NCBI GenBank assembly: GCA_018894105.1
Contig: CM032121.1
Location: 3,767,007 to 3,831,006, forward strand
Direction: 5' to 3'
DNA from: Jacaranda mimosifolia
Lineage: Eukaryota; Streptophyta; Magnoliopsida; Lamiales; Bignoniaceae
DNA length: 64,000 nt
The translations under genes were made by a program, and so were the position numbers. Each line of letters starts with the position of its first letter. Positions within the stretch are counted from its first letter, which is position 1. Positions 12,050-24,047 of this stretch are shown here, in pieces. The notes under the pieces were generated by a model. It searched no databases and had not been told where the DNA came from. It saw nothing but the letters and a program-made list of their open reading frames with translations.

Positions 12050-13055
12050 TTACCGTATAAAAAAATAATAAGCAATGTCCTCCCTATGTTTTTAAAAAAA
12101 TAGTAAATTACCCCCCTCCAACTGGCGGTGCAAATCACGCGGGGCAAGTGAGATTGGTTCTAGTGTTTTTGTTGATGAAATGTCAATTTTGCCTTTTAAT
12201 ATCAACCGTTAGATTCATTGAAAAAAATTAATGGTTCACATTACTTTTATCTAAAAAAAAAAATATAAAATATATTTATATATACCTACATAAACATATT
12301 TATATATAAAATATATGTATATGTATTATATATACATATTTATATATATATAAACCCACTACCCACCCCCAGCAACCCACCCAACCCTCCCCCACCACAC
12401 CAGTGGCGGCCATGGTTGCCGGCGAACACTGTCACGGTGATCGCCTCCTTCGAGCGGCGGCATGGCTATCGTGGCCGCATCTGCAGGTGGCCATGGATGC
12501 TGCCTTTGCGGAGGCCGCCTCCATGGGTGGGGGTGGGGTTTATTATATAAAATATAATATAAAATATTTATTTAGTAATATATAGTATGTATAAATATAT
12601 ACATAAATATTTATGTATTTATAATGTATTATATTATATTATATATTATATATATTATATTATGTTTATTATATTATATATTATATATTTATATTTGTAT
12701 ATATATAATATATATATAAATAAAAAAAGAATAAATTAGAAAGACGAATCAACAAAAAAAATTAAAAACAATTTTTAAATTTAAAAATAAAAAAAATGGT
12801 ATGAAGGAGATGAAAAAGATATATAAAAATATATTTAAAAAGAATAAATAAATAAAATTGACAATATATGAAGGAATTAGGGATGGTATAGTCTTTATAC
12901 ATTGAAATTATGGTTAAATTGCAGCAAATCACAAAGGGGAGACAATGTGCCTATTTTTAAAAATCACAAGGAGGTGCATTGCCTATTGTTTTTTCATATG
13001 GGTTTTTTTTTGCTCATTTTCATTTTCACAGGAGGTAAAATGCAATTTGCCCTAT
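12050..13055. mobile_element. Non-autonomous TIR element with GC-rich core
   Basis: This stretch of about 1 kb interrupts the hydrolase upstream sequence. Unit C joins TGCATGAAGTTTTTGTAAC directly to TATATATATAGCATGGGATC, whereas here about 1 kb lies between the same words. The two ends are imperfect inverted repeats: the left end carries GCAATGTCCTCCCTATGTTTTT, and the right end read in reverse carries GGGCAAATTGCATTTTACCTCC followed by GCAATGCACCTCCTTGTG. Long AT-rich arms surround a GC-rich core (12355–12535). Superfamily is not certain (MULE-like or CACTA-like), and exact ends and target duplication are unresolved. Confidence 0.6.
12355..12535. other. GC-rich core between AT-rich arms of the TIR element
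   Basis: About 180 bp of GC-rich sequence (GGCGGCCATGGTTGCCGGCG and similar words) sits between long AT arms. Its edges are inverted: ACCCACTACCCACCCCC on the left against GGGTGGGGGTGGGGTTTATT on the right. One frame is open, but no protein family is recognised. It could be captured host sequence or a GC-rich part of the transposon. Confidence 0.5.
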
Positions 13056-13376
13056 ATATATAGCATGGGATCTCTTAATGCTAGTATCATGGTTCATTTA
13101 GTGAATCTCGAATTACATATCTAATTGGCGACTGATTTCTTCGATGATGATCTTTTCAGGAAGTAACTAAAAACTTGGGTTCAATATGAGTTGTTTTCAC
13201 TGAAAGATAAAAAGAAAAAGGCCTACTGCATAAAAATATTTTTATTCTTTTTTCAAGTTAGGTGTGCTAGACAAACTTTGAATATTTGATTTGTGAATTT
13301 TGTACTCCTATCTATGTGTTCAGATCATTAGGTCCTGTCATGATATGACAAAACCATCCCTTTTTCTTTGAAATAG

Positions 13377-15223
13377 CCAACTGAATGTAATCCATACACA
13401 GACATTGATGATGTATATAAATGCCTCAAGGAGCAGTACGAGGTGAAAGATGAACAACTAATACTATATGGTCAGTCCGTTGGTAGTGGCCCAACCACTA
13501 ATCTTGCATCACGTGTACCAAACTTGAGAGATGTTATATTTCATAGCCCAATTTTGTCTAGGTTGAGGGTGTTGTACCCTGTAAAATGGACATATTGGTT
13601 CGACATTTACAAGGTATAATACTTATTATTCACATGTATTGTCTCTCCACCTATTACACAAATTGACACATTTATTTCTTTGTTAACTACAAATATTAAC
13701 AAAATTGGTTCGATAAACTGTCCAATTCTTGTTATTCATGTAAGTTGTCTTTTGCTTTAAATACATTGTTTCTTCCATTTCCCTCTTTCTCATTTTATCG
13801 AAAAGATTCCCTTATATATCTTTTATTAGAATTTTACAATATTTTTGTCGATTGTCATTTTAAATTGATTGATATAACTTGTGAAATTTTATGATGCAGT
13901 GATATTGACATTATAAATAACAAATAACGGTTACTTGCATAATGAGTGTGATGAGGGTCAAAAGCTGTATATGGTGGAATTGGGTTGGAATTTGATGAGG
14001 TCGACCTGAGGATGGTCGAGGGGTGATGTTTGAATATATTGGGGTCGAATCCTACAATCAACAACAAACGTCAGGCTAGCCGCCCTCAGCTAAGGCATTC
14101 TGATACTTAAATCAGTATAGAATCGACTAGATAATTGAACAGCAGAGTGAGGACTTTGAGATATAGAATGTCATACCTTCTGGGAGGTTGGCAATGGGAT
14201 ATTTATAGCCTTCTCCAAGTGATTGATATATCCAAGATGCCCTTGTTATGTAGAATGGGCTCTTATCCTTGCTTGAGGACCTTTAGGTCTTCTCCTATTT
14301 ATATACTATTTCAGGTGGCTCCATCTCCTTTTTCTTAGGAATAGGTAGTACACAGGTAGTGCGCCTCTTGTGGTGCAGTAGGAAGGGTGGTACTAAATGT
14401 GGCATGCGCCATCATTGTGGAGGCACGCTACTTGGCAGGGCATTTAATGCTGCAGAAGGGTTCTTCCTGCGAGTAAACCCACCTGGTCGACATATACGCC
14501 CATCTGGGAGCTATTTTCGGGCTATTGTTGACGATTAACACTCCGTATGCTTAAATCCTCCTCTTATCGGGTTAGTCGACTATCTGTGTTTGATTAGCGC
14601 CCTAGTCGCATGATGCCAGTGCTGTCAGAAGTATTAGCAGAGAAGAACAGAAGAGATCGAACAAGGTCAACAACTGATTTGCACTTAACGTCAAATGGGC
14701 CCGATAGGTAGTTGGGCTGCCTCACTTCGGGTCCTATGTCTGGATCGGATCGAGAGCTGTTGGGCTGGATCTATTGGACCATCTCCTATCAGAGTGCTAA
14801 CTACAACTTTCCATATTTTAGGGAACTGCAGATGATGTTGTGAATTGCTCTGATGGGAAGCAGCTTTGGAAGCTTTGCAAGGTAAAATACGAACATGTGT
14901 GGATAAATGGAGGTGGGCATTGCAATTTCGAACTTTATCCCAACTTTATTAAACATCTGAAAAAGTTTGTCCTAGCTATCAGTAAATCAAAACCAGTAGA
15001 GAAAGGCTCTGAATCAACATAACTAGATCCCAACAGTAAGAATAAATCTACCGAAAACAATACCACAGACACATTTGATTTGCAACCAGATTTTCCAGAA
15101 ATTTCTAGAAATAGTTTGAATAGCCGACTCAACAAGTCTAAGAAGTCCAGCAAGCCTGAGAAATCTAGAATGAGGACATATAATGTTTATAGGTTCAGGA
15201 GAAGAAAAGGCCTCGTCTGGTGA
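13377..15223 (+). pseudogene. ABHD17-like hydrolase pseudogene B (5'-truncated)
   Basis: Only the three last exons exist. The first (13377–13613) is open and includes the nucleophile elbow LILYGQSVGSGPT. The second (near 13690–13740) has lost its acceptor: CTGCAGAAT in unit C is CTACAAAT here. The third (14822–15223) meets a premature TAA at 15020–15022, where copy A reads TCA. A solo LTR (13949–14791) lies in the intron before the last exon. No upstream exons encoding the N-terminal half of the hydrolase fold are present. It cannot make a complete hydrolase. Confidence 0.88.
13949..14791. mobile_element. Solo LTR 1 (843 bp)
   Basis: It begins TGATGAGGGTC and ends CTCCTATCA. It is flanked by the 5-bp duplication GAGTG at 13944–13948 and 14792–14796. 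Units A and C have the uninterrupted site (GCATAATGGTTGCTTATTACG). No internal retroelement domain is present, so this is a solo LTR left by LTR–LTR recombination. It shares termini and long internal words, such as CATCAGGCTAGCCG-type sequence, with the element at 52674–53433. Confidence 0.88.
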
Positions 15224-16417
15224 TTTCTGTGGGAACACATTCAACTTATGCTCCCGTATTTACCTGGGAAGGTAATGTTGTTGTAAAACTCCTTCTGTCG
15301 ATAGATAGCTTCCATGTCTCGAATATGTATAATGTTGAGCTTGTCTATTTAGTAAATTATTTCAATTATATCAGAGCTGATCTGGAGAAAATAAGAATAA
15401 TTGCATTTGTTTTAACCTGTAAAAACTATGTATCAATTTTATGTAAGGATCTTGTTGTTTCAGCAGTATTCATCTCATGCCTCATTAGGTTCAACCTCAA
15501 CTGCTTTCTTGGTCACAAGTTTTTCTAAGTTATTTTCTCAAGTTGGTTCAAGAACAAGATCTTGCTTATTGTGGGTGCTTTAATATTTTTCGCAGGTATA
15601 AACCAAGTAGCTCAATCCGTGTTGATGCTACAGCTCTTGAGTGAGGTCAATCTTCTGGAAAGTGCTAATCTGTCTCAGCTGATAACTCTTCCCAAATAGT
15701 ACATTTGCGATTCAAATGGTAATATCAAAATTGTCGCTAATAATATACATTAAATAGTAATAATAATATATCTTTATAAATTTAATATTGATAAAAATTA
15801 ATAATGAAATTCTCATTATTGACAATCAAATAATTTTTGAACTCGAGGATGAAGAAAATATATGGAGTTTAGAAGGTTTAGGGTGCATAGGAAACCACTG
15901 CATGGAAGGCCATGGTGTCAAAAGTTGGGGACATATTAGAATCATGCTGCATCTTTTATTCAGCTTTATGAATACACGTCAAGGGCTTGTTCGAGAATCC
16001 ATGGCTACAGATGACATTGTGGGTTAATGGATAAGTTGCTCGTTCAAAGATGAAATTATTAGGTTTATGGAAACATGTAAAGAGGCTTTGTTTGAGAATC
16101 CAAAGCTATAGATGAAATTATTGGGTTTGAGCTTTTGGGTCAAGCGCTCAACAGACAGTCTTACGATCAGGTACTCGTGTTAAAATCTGCAGTTAGATGA
16201 AACCATTGGGATTGAGCTTTCAAGCGTTCAACAGGTAATCTTATAATCATGCACTCATGTACGGAAGTTGCTGTTGTTATTGTACGCTCTCGTGGGTCTA
16301 GAGGCGATGGGGGGAGAAGGGGGACGCTTCTTTTCTTTTTACTCGAGTGAGGGTTGCATATGTAGTTAACTTTTTTAACAGATAACATAATGAACGCCAA
16401 GAATTTGAACATAAGAA
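15224..16417. other. Spacer between hydrolase B and the Copia insertion
   Basis: No gene is supported. The sequence is similar to 478–1665 in unit A and 34289–35480 in unit C: hydrolase 3' UTR followed by the distal kinase upstream region, including the two copies of the AATCC…GAAATTATTGGG motif. The continuation up to the kinase B start (21205–21384) lies beyond the Copia element. Confidence 0.6.
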
Positions 16418-16422
16418 AGTCT
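16418..16422. repeat. Target-site duplication of Copia-1, left copy (AGTCT)
   Basis: AGTCT here is repeated at 21200–21204 on the other side of the element. Units A and C have a single AGTCT followed directly by TCMATTAATACAA, which confirms the empty site. Confidence 0.92.
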
Positions 16423-16745
16423 TGTTAAAATTAAATCAGATATGTGAAACCCATCACATAAAATCGAAGAACCGTCATGTTAAATCACCAAATAATCAAT
16501 CTAGATGCGAAAGCGTACCTAGATCTATGAATACTGACGAAATCTTTTGAGTCTTGCGGTTATTAATCTTCCAAATTAGTGCGTATGAAATGTGGGAAAA
16601 GTTATTCTCTCTTTTCTAATGGTGAGATATCAGAAAAAGAATCATGTACATAATTCGGGGACCTTAACCCTAATATAAATATACATCTTTTCTTTATTTC
16701 TAATTTGACTCATCATAAAATTAGAAATTAGAAATTAGAGTATCT
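16423..16745 (-). repeat. Copia-1 3' LTR (truncated)
   Basis: It starts TGTTAAAATTAAATC and matches the right LTR through the words AAATCTTTTGAGTCTTGC, AGTGCGTATGAAAT and CTTTATTTCTAATTTGA. Similarity stops near 16745, where RT coding begins. About 75 bp present at 21125–21199 are therefore missing here. An extra 28 bp or so near 16440–16470 is not in the right LTR. Confidence 0.8.
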
Positions 16746-19700
16746 ACGCATATAATAATCCAAGAATACCTCGAGATCAATCTCTGTGTATCTAAATCTC
16801 TAATACAAAAGTTGCATCACCAAGATCTTTTATCTCAAAATTCCTTTCTAAAAATCTCTTGGTTTCATGCAACAAGCCTATATCATTGCTGGCAAGCAAT
16901 ATGTCATCGACATACCAAAACTAGAAAAATATGCTTACTCCTACTGAACTTATGGTATATACAATCATCGGCCAGATTCATCTCAAAATCGAACAAGACA
17001 ATTACTTGGTGAAATTTGTAATACCATTGACAAGACGTTTGCTTAAGCCTATAGATGAATTTCTTTAATTTGCAAACCATTAACTTTGCATCACCTGACA
17101 CATAGTTTTCTGGTTTCACTATATAAATTGTCTCATCAATGTCGCCATTGAGAAATGCGGTCTTAACATCCATATGATGTAGCTCAAAATATACAACTAA
17201 AACCATTATAATCCTGAAGAAGTCTTTCTATGATATTGGAGAGAAAGTCTTTTTATAATTGATGCCTTCTTTCTATGTCAAGCCCTTAGCAACAAGACGT
17301 GCCTTATACCTCTCCACATTGCCCTTAGAGTCCCTATTAGTTTTAAAAATCCATTTGCAACCAATGGGCTTCGAACGTTCAGGCAATGGGATAAGATCCC
17401 ACACATCATTGTCTTTCATGGACTTAATCTCTTCATTTATGGCATCAATCCACTTTTGAGAGTTAGAAATTTCCATTGCTTGATGGAAGTTGATTGGATC
17501 ATTTTCCATCACTCTAACATTAACATTGTGTTCTTGGAGAAATATAATATAATCATCAGAAATTGCACTTTTCCTTTCTGTAATGGATCTTCTTAATGGA
17601 ATTTGTTCTTAAGGTTGTAGAGTTTGTTCTTCTAGAATAACTACTTGAACCTGAGTGGGAGGTTCAATGACATTGTCTTGATCTGGAGTTGCTTCTTGAA
17701 CAATGTCAAGTATAGAAAGTTGTTCCTAATCATTGTCAATAGCAGCCGGAGGAATATTAACATATTCCTCTTCAAAGACAAAGTCTCTAACTCTTTCTTT
17801 CCCCATAAACTCGACATCATCAAAGAACCGGGCATTATCTGTCTAAAAAATAGACTTAGCTATGGGGTCATAAAGTTTGTAACCCTTGGATCTTTCAAAG
17901 TATCCAATGAAATAGCAACTGATAGTTTTGGAATCCAGTTTATTTTCATTTGGCCTGTAAGGCCTTGCCTCGACTGGACATCCCTAAATATGTAAATGCT
18001 TTAAATTAGGCTTTTTGCCCATCTAAAGCTCATAAGAGGTCTTTTTAGTTTCTTTAGTCGAAACTCTATTAAGTATATACATTGCAGTCTTTAATGCCTC
18101 TCCCCAGAGTGATTCAGGCAAGGTAGAATAACTAATCATACTCTTTACCATGTCCTTAAGCATTCTATTTTGTCTTTCAGCAACACCATTCATGGTGGGT
18201 GAACTCGACATAGTGTACTGTGGGACGATACCGCATTCCTCTAGGAATTTCACAAATGGTCCTGGACGTTGTTCACCTGATCCGTCATATCTATCGTAGT
18301 ATTCACCACCACGGTCAGATCTAATGCTTTTGATTCTTTTGTTGAGTTGATTCTCAGCTTCAGCTTATAGTTTTTAAACACATCCAGTGACTGCGATTTC
18401 TCATGAATGAGATAAAGGTAGCAATATCATGAAAAATTATCTATGAACGTTATAAAATATTGTTGACCGTTCCAAGAGGTCGTAGGGAATGATCCACAAA
18501 TATCTGTGTGTATTAGTTCTAAGATGTCTAATTTCCTGTTGGCACCAAATCTCTTGACATTTGTTTGTTTCCCCTTAATGCAATTCACACACATTTCAAA
18601 ATTTGAAAAATCAAGGGGATCAAGAATACCGTTCGACATAAGTTTTTCAATTCTCTTTTTAGAGATGTGACCTAATCCCTTGTGCCATAATGAAGCTGAA
18701 TTCTCATAGGTTAATTTGCGATTTTTACCTATTATATTAACATGCAAGGATTCATGGAATGAAGCAATTGTGTCAAGCAAATATAGATTATCGTAACTTG
18801 ATAAAGAACTAGAACCAACCAAATTTGAATTTTGAAAAAGACTAAAATTTCCATTTCCAAATGAACAACAATAACCAAACTTGTCCAATGCTGAAATAAA
18901 AAACAAATTCCGTCCAAAAGACAGTATAATAAAAGCCTCAATCAGAAATCCAAATAAAAATAAGTTCTTAATAATAATCTAAATGTTTTGATTACTTCAA
19001 CCTCCACTGTCTTACTGTTGCCAACATAGATGTATCTTTCACCATCATTAGGCTTTTGGCAATGCCGGCAACCCTGCATAGACACAGTGATGTGAGTTGT
19101 TGCACTAGAATCTATCCACCACGTGTGTCTAGGTACCTAAGTCAAATTAACCTTAGAACAAACAAAGTTAAGAAGCAGACCTTTCTTAGCATGCGATGCC
19201 TGATAGTTGGAACACTGCTTCTTCTTATGACCTGTAGCTCCACAGAAGTAACAAGCATCTTGAGTTGGTTCCTTATATTGTTTCTTCTGTGGTTCTATAT
19301 CCACAGCTTCCTTATTTTTCTTTCTCTTATTATCTTTCTTCTTGTCCTTTGAGGTGGAAGCCAAGTGAGCACTATCTGTCTTTTCTTACTTCAATCTCTC
19401 GTCTTCCTAAACATAGTATGAGATGAGCTCATTAAGGGATCATGAGTCCTTTTGGCAATTATAGCTCACCTTGAACTGACTAAACTGTACTGGAAGAGCT
19501 ATCAAAACCAGATGCACTAACAAGTCTTCAACAAATCCAATTTGAGTGCCTTTAATTTCGAAGCAAGATGAGATATTTTCATAATGTACTCCTTTATGTT
19601 TCCTTTACCCGTATTCCTCAATCAGATGAGCTTCGCTAAGATTGTACTAGTTTTAGCCTTTTCATTCTTAGCAAACCTCTTCTTAAGGTCCTCAAGGAAA

Positions 19701-20833
19701 GCCTTAGTCATGTCCACCTTATCAAACATAGTGCCCCTAAAAGCTTCTAGAATGGCATGCTTGATGACCATGAGACTTATGCGATTAGACTTTTCCCACT
19801 TTTCCATCTCCGTCTTTTCAGCCAAGGTACTCATATAAGTGACATCAGTGTGTTTAGCAACCCTTAATGCAAGGTCTAGGTCCATGACTCCCAAAGTCAT
19901 TAAGATACTTTCTTGCCATCCTTAAAATTTGTGCCATTCAGCATAAGAATAGAATTGATGCTAGCAGTGATATTAGCAGCAGAATTAGAAACTGAATAGA
20001 GAACAAAACAAACCAAAACTCACATAAGTACCTAAGTAGAAAACCAGAATAGAATAATAAATTCAATAAAGGTAAATCCCATCTCAAGATTTGGACAAAG
20101 TATTAACTTAAAAGTGATATCTTGGTATAGTAATCAAACACTGATAATAAAGTAATATGTCAAACAATAAATCTTCCTTTGAGTCGATTTATTGCTCACA
20201 TGTAAAACTAAGTAATTATCACGCATTTATTAGCACAAGTGTACATGTAATTTTGTTAAATATAAATATTTCTTTGGGCCGATCAATATTTACATAAGTT
20301 ACATGCACATAACCGTTTATATTTCAACATAAATCAACTTCCACAAGAGAGGTCACTTTGGTGACATGTTGCTTCAATTAATTTATATCAAAATATATAA
20401 AAATATACCAATATTTAAATTAAAATTCCCCAAAATATTTATCAAAACAAACAAATATATGTATTCAAAACAAAATATACCAATACTCATGTGAATTAAT
20501 ATCGTCTTTATTGGGCATAAAGACAAAAAATAAAAAAACATGACGGAGATCACGATTTGGGAGAATTAGTATGCCTTTGGCACCAGATGGAGAAGGATAA
20601 TATACCAACATACGAAAATCACGATTCGGCGGAAGTCAGTTCACCAATTTTTAATATGCCTTTAATTTGGCATCAATTTCAATCATTATCAAATTCCTAA
20701 TTTCAATTCAAAATTCAAGATTCATTGCAACATTCCAAAAGATTAAATTGAATAAAACTATATAAATTCAAATAGATATAACCTAAAATCATAGATTTCT
20801 CAATGATTCAACATGAGTTGCTCTGAATCTAAT

Positions 20834-21199
20834 TGTTACAATTAAATCCAAGAACCATCATGTTAAATCACCAAATAATCGATTTAGATGCGTAAGCATA
20901 GCTGAATCCATGAATACCGACGAAATCTTTTGAGTCTTGCAGTTATTGATCTTCCAACTTAGTGCGTATGAAATTTGGGAGAAGTTATTTTCTCTTTTCT
21001 AATAATGGGATATCAGAAAAGAATCATACACATAATTACGGGACTATAACCTTAACATAACTATACATATTTTCTTTATTTCTAATTTGATTCATCATAA
21101 AATTTAGAAATTATAAATTACAGTATTTTTTTGTGATAGCAAATTGTATACAATTATTATTAATATAAGTATATTTATATTAAAGTCCAAAATCTAGCA
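20834..21199 (-). repeat. Copia-1 5' LTR, with primer-binding site next to it
   Basis: The 366-bp LTR has TG at 20834 and CA at 21198–21199. Directly left of it, read on the minus strand, is TTAGATTCAGAGC, an imperfect match to the initiator-tRNA-Met primer-binding site TGGTATCAGAGC. This confirms the minus-strand orientation. Confidence 0.82.
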
Positions 21200-21384
21200 A
21201 GTCTTCAATTAATACAAATTCTACAAAAATGCCATTCCGGTTTTCTCCTGAAGCTGTTGGGGGAAGAATTCTCCTTTGACATCGTCAATGAATGTAGAAG
21301 GAAAAGTCTCAGTCGTCGCTCAAAGTCAAGTTCATTCTTATTACAAACCATCCATTTTCAAACAATCTTCCTCTTCATCCAAAA

Positions 21385-23846
21385 ATGGATCCAAGACTTC
21401 TTTCTATTCTCACAAGCCTCATATTACTAGGAATCCCGGGTTGTTTCTGTCAAAACGACCAGCAGTATCAAACCTGCCGCCAGCCATTTGAGTGCGGCAG
21501 CATCAGGGAAATAGGCTATCCCTTCTGGGGTGGTATCCGGCCGGCGTCCTGTGGCTATCCCGGCTTTGAGCTCAACTGCCAAGGCGACGTCCTTCGGCTT
21601 AACATCTCAACAACCACCTACCGGGTCCTTGAGATTGATAACCGGACTCGAATTCTCAGGGTCGCAAGAGACGACTTATCAAATACCATTTGTCCTAGAT
21701 TTCTCTTCAACACATCCTTAGATTTCAGCATCTTCGACTATTCTTCGACTGCTAATGACCAGAACGTCACTCTGTACTATGGATGCATCCTGAATCAGTC
21801 GCAGCCAATAACTGCCCAAAATCAGTTCAACTGCAATGCGAATGGAACAGACAGCTCGAGTTTCTACCAGACGGGAAAAGTATCCATATTCGGGCAAGGA
21901 AATGTTAGCACATGCAGAAGTAATATTTTTGTTCCAGTGAATCAAGCTGTGGCTCAGGCTTTGGCGTCTCCGCGGACTACACCAGAGACATTTCTTTTAC
22001 AGTCTGCTCTTGAGAGTGGGTTTTCGATCCAGTGGTCGGCGGATGATGATAACTGCAATAACTGTGCCCGATCGGGTGGATCGTGTGGGTATAATCAGAA
22101 TTCGAGGTCATTTGCTTGCTATTGCACTGATCGAGCTTATGACTTCGCGTGCAATTACACTCGAAACGGTAAGTAAAACATGGATTCATCTCCTCTCTCT
22201 CTCTGCAGCAAACATTTTTTCAAGAATTACAGCTAATAGCAATGATGCAATACAAACCTTTAAATCTTCAGCAGCTCATACTCTTCGTTTCAACAATAAT
22301 TTATAGACCCACATCCATGTCTCCTCCATGGGGTTAATTTTTGCCACACCCAAAACTACACCTCTTTTTAATAATAATATTTTGAGCATGTATTTTATTT
22401 ATCTGGTAGATCTAATAATACGTTGGGATCATAGATTTTGGTAAGAAAAAGGATAAAATGATACACTCATTTGAAGTATATATTCTCCTTAGTGTTTTCG
22501 TCATTAAAATCCCCGAAGCAAAAATAGCGTTAAACTTCCAGCGTGTGCCTGCAAAGGAGAGGAGAAGGATTTCCCAGTTCTTACAATTACCTGTTTTTCT
22601 TTCAGCATCTAAAAGGAGACTTTCTGATCTGCAGAAGTATGTAATAATAGGTAAATCCTTTCCTCTTTTCAGTATGTTCAATTTTCCCAATCTTTTCAAT
22701 ACATCCTGTCTGTATGCAGGAGTGCCACTTGGTGTCACTGGAATAGTTATATCATCTTTCATCATCTTTTACATCAAAAAACAATATAGACTGCACAAGC
22801 TGGACAAGGAAATTAATCAAAACGTCGACAAATTTCTACTCACCCATGGATCTCTGGCTCCAAAGAGATATAGCTGTAGAGAAATCAAGAAAATAACGAA
22901 ATCTTTCACAGATAAGCTAGGGCAAGGAGGATATGGCATTGTATACAAAGGAATGCTACCCGATGGCCAGCTTGTTGCAGTAAAGATCTTAACTGAGATT
23001 GATAGCAATGGAGAAGAATTCGTTAATGAAGTCGCCAGCATCAGCAGAACCTCCCATGTCAACATTGTCAATCTGTTGGGATTTTGCTATGACAGAAAGA
23101 AAAGAGCTTTAGTCTATGAATTTATGCCCAACAAATCTTTAGACAAGTTCATCAACAAGAATGAATCATTCAGTTCAGATTGTCACCTGGAGTGGGAAAA
23201 GTTGTATGAGATTGCTGTAGGCATTGCCCGAGGTCTCGAATATCTGCACAGAGGTTGCAACACAAGGATTGTTCATTTTGACATCAAGCCTCAGAACATT
23301 CTTCTGGACCAAGACTTTTGCCCGAAAATATCTGATTTTGGACTTGCAAAATTATTCAAGAAGAAGCAAAGTGTAATATCAATGATTGGGACAAGAGGAA
23401 CTATTGGATACATTGCTCCTGAAGTATTCTCCAGGAACTTTGGAAGGGTTTCTCACAAATCCGATGTCTATAGCTATGGAATGATGCTTCTTGAAATGGC
23501 TGGAGCAAGAGAAAATGTTGAAATTGAGGCAATCGAATCAAGTGAAAATTATTTTCCAGACAATATATACAAGTATGTGGTACTCAAAAATGAAAAGTTA
23601 GATGATCTCATGACTGAAGTGGACAATGAAACGGCAAGGAAAATGATATTGGTAGGGCTTTGGTGCATTCAGACTGCTCCATCAGACCGGCCATCGATGA
23701 CTAAGGTTGTGGAGATGTTGGGAGGAAGTCTTCAGTCTATACAAATTCCCCCAAAGCCATTCTTTTCTTCTCCTAAGTTGTCGACCCAACTGTTTTCCTC
23801 TTCATTTTCTGCAGATATAGAGATAGAAAATTCAACTGGATGTTAG
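21385..23846 (+). CDS. LRK10L/WAK-like receptor kinase, copy B
   Basis: Three exons: 21385–22168, 22606–22650 and 22720–23846, giving 651 residues with in-frame GT–AG junctions. Layout is as in copy A: signal peptide ([20 protein letters not shown]), GUB_WAK-type Cys-rich ectodomain, WAK-associated part, linker exon, membrane segment [18 protein letters not shown] without the charged residue of copy A, and a non-RD Ser/Thr kinase ([23 protein letters not shown]). No stop or frameshift is visible. The first intron is only about 437 bp. A Copia element lies 181 bp upstream of the ATG, separating the gene from its former distal upstream region, so expression may differ from copies A and C. The tail is 201 bp from the CRM fragment B stop position, in convergent orientation. 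Confidence 0.9.
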
Positions 23847-24047
23847 CCACTGTCTTAACATCTAAGATTATGTCAACTCAATAATTATCACATAAAAAAT
23901 TGTCGAAAACATGTATTCAAATATCAGCCATACCCTTCCATGTGTTGCATAGTTTGTGATTTAGCACTCTTGCCATATCTCAAAGAAGAGACTTCATAGT
24001 ATTCACAACATAATATATATGTTGAGTAGGTCTATAAGCTTCTGCAA

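Larger units (their letters stand above)
16423..21199 (-). mobile_element. Degenerate Ty1/Copia retrotransposon (Copia-1)
   Basis: The 4,777-bp insertion, read on the minus strand, has gag about 19900–19620, a zinc knuckle CYFCGATGHKKKQC (about 19215–19256), and a decayed protease motif WIDSSAT in place of DSGA (near 19100). Then follow the GAG-preintegrase H/H/C/C region and integrase ([19 protein letters not shown]; about 18900–18020) and reverse transcriptase (about 17512–16750). YVDD is at 16903–16914, just after a frameshift. The order protease–integrase–RT defines Copia. Many stops and frameshifts disable it. RT coding runs directly into LTR sequence near 16745, so the RT end, RNase H and the inner part of the 3' LTR are deleted. 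It sits 181 bp (186 bp with the target duplication) before the kinase B start codon. Confidence 0.93.

Noticed and set aside
12403..12585. Short frame in the GC-rich core of the TIR element
   Set aside because: It is compositionally open only and shows no family resemblance, so it is described as element core and not as a gene.
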